Assembly (NCBI GenBank): GCA_948567375.1
Contig: OX419759.1
Location: 16,522,744-16,586,743, forward strand
Source: Lunularia cruciata
Taxonomy: Eukaryota; Streptophyta; Marchantiopsida; Lunulariales; Lunulariaceae
Length of the DNA stretch: 64,000 nt
Reading direction: 5' to 3'
The notes beneath the pieces were generated by a model. That model was given only the letters and a program-made list of their open reading frames with translations, did no database searches and was not told the DNA's origin. Below are positions 56,068 through 64,000 of this stretch, in pieces. Each line of letters begins with the position of its first letter. Within the stretch, counting starts at the first letter, position 1. The position numbers and the translations under genes were made by a program.

Positions 56068-56800
56068 TGTAATACTCCGAGGACAAGAGAAGAGGGAAAA
56101 CATAGATTGCGCACTCAAACATTTGATGCCCCAAAGGAGCACCTTCTCTTTATTATATAGACAAAGAGGATCTACTCCAAGGAAGCTCCACCATAGGATT
56201 AGGGACACAAATAGGTGACATGTCAGCAAGCTCCACCCTTGGATTACTTACTTGGATGGATGACATGTTTGGTCTAGGTCCTATCTGGTTTGTCAAACAA
56301 GCTTTGACCGGAGGGAATCTTTTAGGGAATCTTCCTATAGGAATCTCAAAATCACGTAAGGTACTGTTGGAAAGATCTTGACAAGACAAAGCAGGGGGGA
56401 GGGAAGGCCAGCCCTTCCTTTGTTGGGGGGAATCTGCACATTTTCTAGGCCTAATTCATCCATTCAGGCCTCCAAAATTGCCTTCAAAGATTTCAAGTAT
56501 ATTTTGGTTCCTACTCTATTAGTAGAAGTCCCCTTTTGGTGATACTTCTTTCTGATCTGTTTATTCCATCATGTGTAACATCCTTCTAGATGTTACCAAA
56601 CCAATTCTCACCTTTAAATCATATGTCTAGCTATTGGTTCTAAGGTTCTCAAGTCTATATTGTTTTCTGCACTATTAGTAGAAGTACTCTTTTGGTGATA
56701 CTTCTATCTTATCTATTTTGACCATCATGTATAACATCATTCTAGATGTTACCAAACCAAATTTCACATCTAGATCATATGGCTAGCTCTTGGTATTACA
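56068..56800 (-). mobile_element. Solo LTR of family A, long form, minus strand (733 bp)
   Basis: TGTAATACTCCGAGGACAAG to TTGGTATTACA, the reverse complement of a family A LTR with both internal units (near 56.58-56.64 and 56.72-56.79 kb). Flanks TTTAT (56063-56067) and CTTAT (56801-56805) agree at four of five bases. Confidence 0.88.
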
Positions 56801-56805
56801 CTTAT

Positions 56806-57141
56806 GATGGGATTTAGTGACTATACTACCTTACTATTGATGACATTTTGGATGTTGGGTGCCAATCTTAGATGGTGGTAGTGGCTGATAGGTCATCTAT
56901 GGCAATAGTGAACTTTTTTAGATAGCCTAGATCCACTTTACCTACACTTATGAGTTTCTTAGGCTCCCATGATTTTCAAGAAGGAGGTCTTGGACTTGTT
57001 TGGAACTCACAATTACAACAACTGGTGGAGCTCAATGCCAATGAGAGAGTGTGGGTGGTATTTTGTACCAATATTGCCATTGTTATAGTAGTGTAAGAGG
57101 TATCTAAGTGTCAAGTGTTAGGTCAAGCTATGGACCTAAGT
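56806..57141 (+). other. Unassigned sequence between two LTRs
   Basis: Coding-like words appear (GGLGLVWNSQLQQLVELNAN; ERVWVVFCTNI) but no domain is recognised. It could be a degraded part of element D or C2. Confidence 0.3.
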
Positions 57142-57809
57142 TGTAACACCCATTTGTGCATGTATGTGGTATTGTGATATTTAGTTTGGTATTACAAGTA
57201 CTTGAGAGATATTATTGATATAGAGATAAAGGATGGTTCTACATTAGTCACAGTTAAGATAGATGAGACCTTAATTTAGAGGAAGTGAAAAGATGAGCAC
57301 TATTATGTTGGATTCTAGTGTGTTGACCTATATTTTTCTTAGGTGTTTGGCTTTGAGGAAAAAGTTGAGAACTCTTGGACCCATAAGCCTTTTAGCTTTG
57401 GATTCTTCTATAGTCCAAGGATAGCCCATGTGAAATAATCCTTGACTTAGTAGTTGGGTTAAGATAAGACCACATGCTTATGAGAATATTCCCATAAGTA
57501 CAAATATTCCTTTAGACCTTTTAACTTTATTTGACTTTTAGTCTAGTAACTTGAGTTACTTCAATAATTAGTAACTTTGGTGCATAACTATTTCACAAGT
57601 ATGTAAACTAAGGGTGAGGAGGTACTCATCATCCTTGCATTTATAACTATCTCTCTCCCTTTGAGGTCTTTAGTGAGCAATGGTTTGAACCTTTGAGTGT
57701 TAGCCTTGGAGGAGTATGATCGAGTTAGAGTTCTTTGCCTTTTTAGTCCATGGTGCACTACCATAATAGCCATTAGAGGTTTATCCTAAGTGAGACAAGC
57801 CGGTTCATA
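57142..57809 (+). mobile_element. Solo LTR B4 (668 bp)
   Basis: TGTAACACCCATTTGTGCAT to CGGTTCATA, same length and layout as B1 and B3. The TATA site reads TATGTAAA. No target duplication is evident (TAAGT before, GAATT after). Confidence 0.8.
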
Positions 57810-58840
57810 GAATTTTTTGACCAAGATTATGAGCCTTGGCTTGGCAGAGTAGCGTAGGATGTGCTTGTATTGCCATCACCACTATGACACTTGTGAGTTC
57901 TATGCATAACAAGAGGATTGAGCACATATTGGGGTGATGACAAAGTGGGTAGGGTATTCTTGGGACACAACCAGTGGCTACTAGTGAGAGTGGTCTACTT
58001 GGGGTCCATCTAAGTGAGCATGGTCTACTTGGGTTACATCCTTGGTCTAATTGGGATGAAGCTAGAGGTTATATGGAGCTTGTAACCAAAGTAGAGGGAG
58101 TTTTCTATAGTGAGATTACATGATCAACTCATAAAGATAAACTTGGTATTTATTGTGGAATAACCCTTAAAGACTTTGTCTTTATTCTATAAATATTTTC
58201 CAAAAGTGAGTTTTTATCAGTATTTTTTTGCACATTATTTCTCAATGTTAGTGATAGTCATAAGAATATAAGGATGCTTAGTTGAAGTCTTTCTTTACTC
58301 AAGTATTACTTGAGGCTGAGTGATGCACATTAACAACTATTAAAAAAATATTAGGATGAACCTTGTGCATCATGCACATGGTAGAAATCACGCATAAAGA
58401 CATACCCCGTCCCAATTTTGTCTATAGTCCACATTCCTAGACAATTTTGTCCCCATCCCATTGGCAATCCCTTCTTTGTCCCTACTCATCATCTCCAAAG
58501 GCAGATTGGGGGACAAAGATTACACTACTACCATAAGTATCTACTCTATTATATTATAGTAAGTGAGAATCATCTTTTAAAAATAAGCAAGATTCTCATT
58601 ATATGTACTCTTGTCTGTTACACATCCAAAAGGTGATAATTATACCGCAGTAATATACTACACCCCGCCTAATATATCTGGCAAACCATCATTTATACTT
58701 GTCTTGCACCACTAGATAGAACATTTTTGATGCTCATTTGCACACACTAGTTAGACACTAGCTAGGGCATTCAAACTCACACCAGGCACTTTCTCTATAG
58801 TAATGAGGTTTTGCCAAGGTTTGCATCTTCATTATCACTT
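57810..58840. other. No gene recognised
   Basis: Contains a short direct repeat GTGGTCTACTTGGG / ATGGTCTACTTGGG near 57.99 and 58.02 kb and otherwise AT-rich unique-looking sequence with no coding potential. Confidence 0.4.
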
Positions 58841-58844
58841 TTGA

Positions 58845-59345
58845 GTGTGGTTTTACACTAGATGCAACAGAAATCTACATGACATAGTATCCTTACAGAG
58901 GACAAAGGTTAGCTACCCCTATGCCATTAGGAATATAATGTTTTCTATGGCACAAGAGAGTAGATACCTTGCTTGCAGAGAGCATTCATATTCTTTGCAA
59001 ACAATATGTGTCATAGAAAACTTATACTTGGTCGGAGATGATTAAGTGATAGTGGTGGATGTCGTTGTTCTAGATTTTACGCATGATGCAGTTTTGAAGG
59101 GAGTGATTACTCATCCTTCTAGATCGGCAGCAAGCGGAGCTGCAGCACACAAGGTCTCCAAGTATAGGGGTATGCAACAAGGTCACCTCTTTGTTCCTCT
59201 AGCCTTGGAGTTATAAAGAGCGATGGACATGGCATTTGATACATTTGCAAAGAGTGCACGAGAGCTTATTAGATGCAAGAGATACCACGCTCACGCTCAT
59301 ACTTTGTAGCATACTTTAGACAATGTGTGTCCATTGTTCTACAAA
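58845..59345 (+). pseudogene. C-terminal part of a LINE-like retroelement polyprotein
   Basis: A frame beginning HDIVSLQRTKVSYPYAIRNI runs, with a stop at 59043, into VDVVVLDFTHDAVLKGVITH, AASGAAAHKVSKYRGM, FVPLALEL and a helical end with MDMAFDTFAKSARELI. The order HD motif, D-x-V-V-x-D, K-x3-KY, F-[VI]-PLA-x-E resembles the nuclease-like C-terminal domain that follows reverse transcriptase in a group of plant and algal non-LTR elements. The RT itself is not present upstream, as in a 5'-truncated copy. The recurring DNA block just after it fits a 3' UTR. The family assignment is by pattern memory only. Confidence 0.45.
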
Positions 59346-59454
59346 GAGCATTGGCTAGTGCAATCCTAGGAGAGCAATCACTATAGGTGATGCTTCTTCA
59401 GATGCTCTAGTAGTTTGTAGACTTTACGACTTACATAGCTTTGATATCTTAGGT

Positions 59455-59606
59455 GCGGTAGGGCAGATTTCTCATATCGATACTATTGGGGTCTAGTCTC
59501 ATTTTATCTCTCTTGCCTCTCCCTTGTATGGACTTGATGGGGTCTTCCCATCCTTCTTGTGTTCTATGTGGTAGCCTTTTCTCTAGTTAGACACAAGATA
59601 AGATTC
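59455..59606 (+). repeat. Putative LINE 3' end, copy downstream of the ORF
   Basis: TATCGATACTATTGGGG, then CTTGATGGGGTCTTCCCATC, CTATGTGGTAGCCTTTTCTC and TTAGACACAAGATAAGA. The GATGGG-CCCATC pair forms a small stem-loop. The same blocks in the same order occur at 61.50-62.01 kb (plus) and partly at 46.1 kb (minus). Confidence 0.55.
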
Positions 59607-61082
59607 TTTTGTTTAGTATAGATACACTTGTCGACGTGAACAAAAGGATACTTGCCTTATAGAGTCTTTTATCCGTAAGACCTCACTTGTCTTGCCCTGC
59701 AAGAAACGCAATCCAAGCAAATGTTGACGCCGAGGATAAGAATTGAGTCATGGAATTTTGCAACGCGGATTCAAGCAATTATTTTCATGAATGGGACCTT
59801 GGTGTAAGTGATGAGGGTGTTGTTTAACTTGTTGCAAAACCTCTAGGGACATAGAAATACTCGGCTGCTCCAGCAGGTGATGGAAGAAACCTCTCCACAG
59901 ACCTACCCACAGTCCACATCATGGGATTTCAATTTCTTTCCCAGTCAAATTTTGTTTCGGTGTTTAGTTTTAATGCGTTGAAATTTATATAGTGATAAAA
60001 GACTTTAATCGTCATTTAGTATACGGTCTATCAAAGGTTAAAATTTCCATTCAATATTTTAAGAGTTTTTCAATTGATGACTGCACATCAATCTTATCGG
60101 ACATCCATAAGTAAGAATTTGGGGGCGATGATGCCGTATCTATTTCCAAAACACAAGTATTGAAACATCCTAAATTTCAATTTCAAGTTTCGTGAGTGCT
60201 ATAAGAGTAAAGTGAAAATTTTGAGTGAAAAAAATTTTGTGTGAAGTTACAGGATATCTTGTGTTATGAAGAAATTTTCAAGAAAATAAAAATATGATAA
60301 TTAACCGTACGCTCGTAAATTTACAGTAATATACTGAATACTATTAAAAAATTTAAAATTTTAACAACTAAAATAAATAAAAATATCGTAAAATTTTTTG
60401 GATCATCTTGTAACACACTATTTAATATTAGGGAATCACTTGTAAGCCAATTTACAGAATTGTTACAGAGTTTCGTAAGTACCCAATTGGTACACCCTAG
60501 CATTATCGTTGCGGTTTGTAATCAACAAGAAAGTTATCTTTCTTATATATTTATTGGCATCGCAGTTCAAAATTAAGCTAAATTCTACTTCCGGCAGATG
60601 ATAATGTTTTTAAAAGCACTATGAAGAGTTTCTCATTTAGTGATTTCTACATAACGGTCACATGGTCACTTGTGGTGGGGATTCCTTTATTTGTTCAGAC
60701 TATGCCCATGAGGGGTTCGAGTGAAAGGTTGTTTGCCGACGAACTTAGTACCAAGGGAAAAGCCCTGAAATAATAACAAAAAATAACAAATATAATAACC
60801 CAAGCACAAGTCTTAACTCTGACGACTAGAACAAAATCAGCGATCATATGGCAGATGAGCCTTTAATTTGCTTCTCAAAGCTTACCATAGTACCGAGCTC
60901 ACAAGTATTTATTAGAAAACAGATTTTGACAAGAGTATAGAACATCCGAGAAATTGGTGTCCTGGTTTTTCATTCTTCTTTTGACTAATTTTGAGCATCA
61001 TTATCATGGTTTTACCGAGGGAAAATCATTCGGCTTTGCTAGTTCGAGAATCTCATTGTGTGGAGGTGGATTTGGTAAACCG
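59607..61082. other. CpG-richer stretch without a recognised gene
   Basis: CpG is again more frequent than in the flanks at 59.6-60.0 kb and 60.5-61.4 kb. No frame longer than 60 codons. No repeat family of this window is present. Confidence 0.4.
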
Positions 61083-61142
61083 CACTTGCCACAAAAGCTA
61101 TTTTGTCGTGCTTGTACGACAAAATAGCTTTTGTGGCAAGTG
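61083..61142 (+). repeat. Perfect 27-bp hairpin with 6-base loop
   Basis: Arms 61083-61109 and 61116-61142 are exact reverse complements (ACTTGCCACAAAAGC then TATTTTGTCGT) around the loop GCTTGT. It is not part of a recognised LTR or LINE end. Confidence 0.9.
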
Positions 61143-61489
61143 GGAAGTGACTTGACATCAAATTCTATCCTTATTTGATTATCTTCTTAATTCAATCTTA
61201 TCTTATCAGGTGTAGTTTGAGAACATTTCTACGACTCTAAAATTCGTCAAACTGTGGAATATAGTGTCTCCATGACAAGGACAACCTGTGGAAGGGGTAA
61301 TTTGATTGTTCTGCATATCCCTTTAGTCACGTGATTTGAGTTCATCATACCATATCATTTAGAACCGGTTACCTGAGCTACAAAAGTCATAAGATAACAA
61401 AAAGATGGGTTTACTCCTTAAAACGCGGGTGAGAAAAGGTTGAATTATCTACTCTCGCGGTAATTGGGCTGATTTGGTAATTTGGCTAC

Positions 61490-62010
61490 TTTCACGGTGG
61501 GCAGCTTTATTATATCGATACTACTGGGGCTTAACCTTACTTCACCTCCTACGTCTTATCCTTGTACGGTTTGATGGGGTCGTCCCATCCTTCTTATTAT
61601 CCTATGCAGTTGCCTTTTTCATTTGCCTGATCTATCACATCACATCTACGATTTCATTATGCACCATGAAACATAACAGCTTCATCCATAATTTATAGAT
61701 TTGTTTTTCCAATAATCTTGAATCACACTCCGCAATTTGAAAATTTTGCTGATTACCATTATCTATTCTTGATTAGTTTTAATCTCCGTTGTTAAGGTTC
61801 AACACCGGCTCTCCATTCATCCAGACTCACCTCCACCATCCTCCTTTGCCATTGCAAATCGTGGACAGGGATAGAGATGTAAAATGAAATCTGCACACAT
61901 TTATTCTCACAAGATTCTCGCCTGCTTCCCATGAACCATGGTTCATGATAAAGAAGGGTAATATTCTAAACTAAAGCAACTATTCTCTTTATTAGACACA
62001 AGATAAGAAC
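61490..62010 (+). repeat. Putative LINE 3' end, second plus-strand copy with insertion
   Basis: TATATCGATACTACTGGGGC, then GGTTTGATGGGGTCGTCCCA, CTATGCAGTTGCCTTTTTC. After about 350 unrelated bases the block resumes as TCTCTTTATTAGACACAAGA (near 61.98 kb), continuous with the layout at 59.57-59.61 kb. The 74-codon frame here is not a gene. Confidence 0.5.
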
Positions 62011-62448
62011 GTTTGGACACCGGCAATGAAACATTTGATACACACAATTCCTAGCTACGATTACTTCGGAACTCGACGGTTCATGCGTAGGCTTGAATCA
62101 TTTTGGCAAAATTGTATTAGCTCAAGTCAAAATGGCCAGCTATGGATGACTTAATCTTTGTCTGCATTCAAATGGCATCTTTACTTCTTTCTTGGAGATG
62201 ATTTTTTATAATTTTTCAAGCAGCTCCAGATATACCATTCTTCGTTTTGTCTCTTATCCTACGTTCTTTTATTCATTGAGATCCTCTCTATTTTTAATAG
62301 TTTTTTCTATTATGTTATTTTGTATGTATGTTATAAATGGTATCTTTCATCTAATGTTTCTTTTTGTATTTAATCATTTATTTTTATTATCTTGGTTATT
62401 TTTAACATTCATTTCATAAGATATCCCTGTCTAAATACTATGGAACTA

Positions 62449-62590
62449 TTACAAGTAATACTTCTCTTCAGGCACCTCATACACCTCCACATGCAGCCCA
62501 TTATCCAACTTGACAAGGGCTCACTTTCCATTCACATTTACAGTATGGCTTAGGTGGATAGGATATCTCTTTCGACCCAAACTCACATGA
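62449..62590 (-). pseudogene. Unrecognised coding fragment
   Basis: On the minus strand: SLGRKRYPIHLSHTVNVNGK, stop, ALVKLDNGLHVEVYEVPEEK, YYL and TAA. The regular codon structure and natural stop suggest the end of a former ORF, possibly of a retroelement. No family is recognised. Confidence 0.25.
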
Positions 62591-64000
62591 CCTTTGCTTG
62601 CATTGGACGATCTATACTCATTAGTAATTGTTAAGATGAAACACGTACATCATTGCATTATGCCCCTTAATATTCCTATTCATAATCTATTACTATTCCA
62701 TATTCTTATACCTATCAATATGTAATCCATCCATTCAATGAGTTGGTATCTCTTGTGATCATCTTTCTTTAGTATTATCTCTCTCCTTAGAATTCAAAGA
62801 CTCCACCTTATTCTTTGGTCTTGAGACTTAAAGAGACTACTTAAAAGGGTACTTCTTAATTTGTACTTCAAACTATTTACATGCATTCCACTACTCAACC
62901 TTATGAACCAGTTTAGAAAGAGGTTCATATGGATTTTCTCTACCAAAGTTTAATGTCTTTCTCATATGCATCATAAAGCAATCCTTCCTTTGAGTGAGTT
63001 TGTTACTTCTCATTATCACTCTTTCCAATACTACATACCTTCACATGCATTTTTTTTTATCCAACTCCATCTTCAATCAATTAAAATATCATGTAAACAT
63101 TAGATTGAAATATGCTTAGCATGATATAAATGGAGGTTTAGATGCTTAGGCTTAGTAAAACCTTCTTCACAGTATGACATCCAATCTACACTATCCCATA
63201 AGCCTGACTTGAGTTCTAACATTCATACATTCTCTTTGTCCTATTCAAGCTTTATTCTTAAGTAACAAATATCATGTAAGTACATAAGGATTTCTATACC
63301 TTTGTGCTGCTTTCTAAGCTCATTTCATTCCATGCTATTATTATAGTAGGTTATTCTTCTTGGAAATTAAGGTTTTGATGTATCTTCTTTGAACTTATTA
63401 GTTCTCTTTCTTCAATGGATCCTATTCTTTCATATATAAGACAATCAAAGTGAGATAGAATAAGTAAGGAAAATAAAGGAGAAGAGATGGACCAAGAATT
63501 GAGTAGAATGAGCTCCAAATACCAAAGATGGCCTAAGCTTTTGTTCTCATACTTGAGATATTGATAAGTAATAAGTTTCTAGCCAAATTAATTAATCTCT
63601 CTCTCACACACACACGCATACACACACATATATAATTTTGACATCATTATCATGTGTTTTGGTCAAACTCTTAGATGGTATCTTTATCATTATGAAGAGT
63701 TTTGATGTAGCATTATGAAGAAGATAACCATTCTAAAGAGCTTTGTTCCCTATTTGCTAATGATGGCTATAGTTGACTATAAGCTGGAGATCTAATTAAA
63801 CATGCTTATCATGATCTTCAATAGGGTTTGGAAGTTGGTGAGGTTAGATTTTGATAAGAAAGGAGGATGGATCAGAAATGAAAGGTATTAATTTTCAAAT
63901 ATATAAGACAAAATGAATCTATGTACAAGGAGGAAGATCAAGTTGATAATTAACAAAAGAGAAAAATTTGGGAATATAGAGGGGACCAATCTATTAACAA
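62591..64000. other. AT-rich DNA with a microsatellite
   Basis: No coding potential. A compound (CT)n(CA)n microsatellite with ACACACACGCATACACACAC lies at about 63597-63632. No repeat family of this window is present. Confidence 0.5.

Noticed and set aside
60700-60760. tRNA gene or SINE promoter from GGGGTTCGAGTG
   Set aside because: Only a B-box-like word is present; no A box at the right distance and no cloverleaf could be formed.
61083-61142. Bacterial-type intrinsic terminator
   Set aside because: The surrounding DNA is plant nuclear, there is no U-tract and no upstream gene.
63597-63632. Compound CT/CA microsatellite as a functional element
   Set aside because: Ordinary simple repeat with no associated feature.

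Overview
The window is nuclear DNA of a land plant with a large, transposon-rich genome. It is AT-rich and CpG-poor over most of its length, with layer upon layer of decayed retrotransposons, a Helitron and a LINE remnant. A gymnosperm is my best guess, from the style of the nested, old, single-LTR-rich landscape, but nothing in the sequence proves it. I see no complete host gene, no rRNA, no tRNA and no CRISPR.

Layout. 1-4.1 kb: the 3' end of a non-chromodomain Ty3/gypsy element, then a decayed coiled-coil ORF of a retroelement-like family (family E) with its LTR-like tail. 4.1-17.9 kb: a decayed chromovirus (element H) whose integrase is split by a second chromovirus (element A, 4780-16075, 5-bp target duplication CCGGA). 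Element A carries a solo LTR of family B inside gag. Its 3' LTR is itself broken by a gag-protease element (C1) and another B LTR. The 3' LTR of H carries a cluster of heat-shock-element-like motifs just upstream of a TATA box. 17.9-19.5 kb: a 3' fragment of a second A-family element. 19.5-24 kb: AT-rich DNA with one unrecognised decayed ORF and a diverged tandem array of about 240 bp period. 24.2-29.8 kb: a Helitron Rep/helicase pseudogene interrupted by a solo A LTR with perfect 5-bp TSDs.

31.9-40.5 kb is different: visibly richer in CpG, free of recognisable transposons, with several short coding-like stretches. One resembles the plant membrane-protein family of Arabidopsis At3g27390. There is also a compact foldback structure. 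This is the most likely low-copy or formerly genic part. 42.5-48.4 kb: family E copies in both orientations, including a 183-bp inverted duplication. 49-57.8 kb: solo A LTRs in reverse orientation, a second gag-protease element (C2) with a B solo LTR in it, a fragment of another gag, and another B LTR. 58.8-62 kb: the C-terminal part of a LINE-like polyprotein, dispersed copies of what looks like its 3' end, and a perfect 27-bp hairpin. 62-64 kb: AT-rich DNA with a microsatellite.

The genes do not form a working pathway. What can be read is a history: H inserted first, A into H, C and B into A, followed by LTR-LTR recombination, deletion and heavy nonsense mutation. The most interesting observations are the HSE-like cluster in the H LTR, in-frame TAG codons shared by both C copies, the 4-bp TSDs of LTR family B, and the CpG-rich foldback island.
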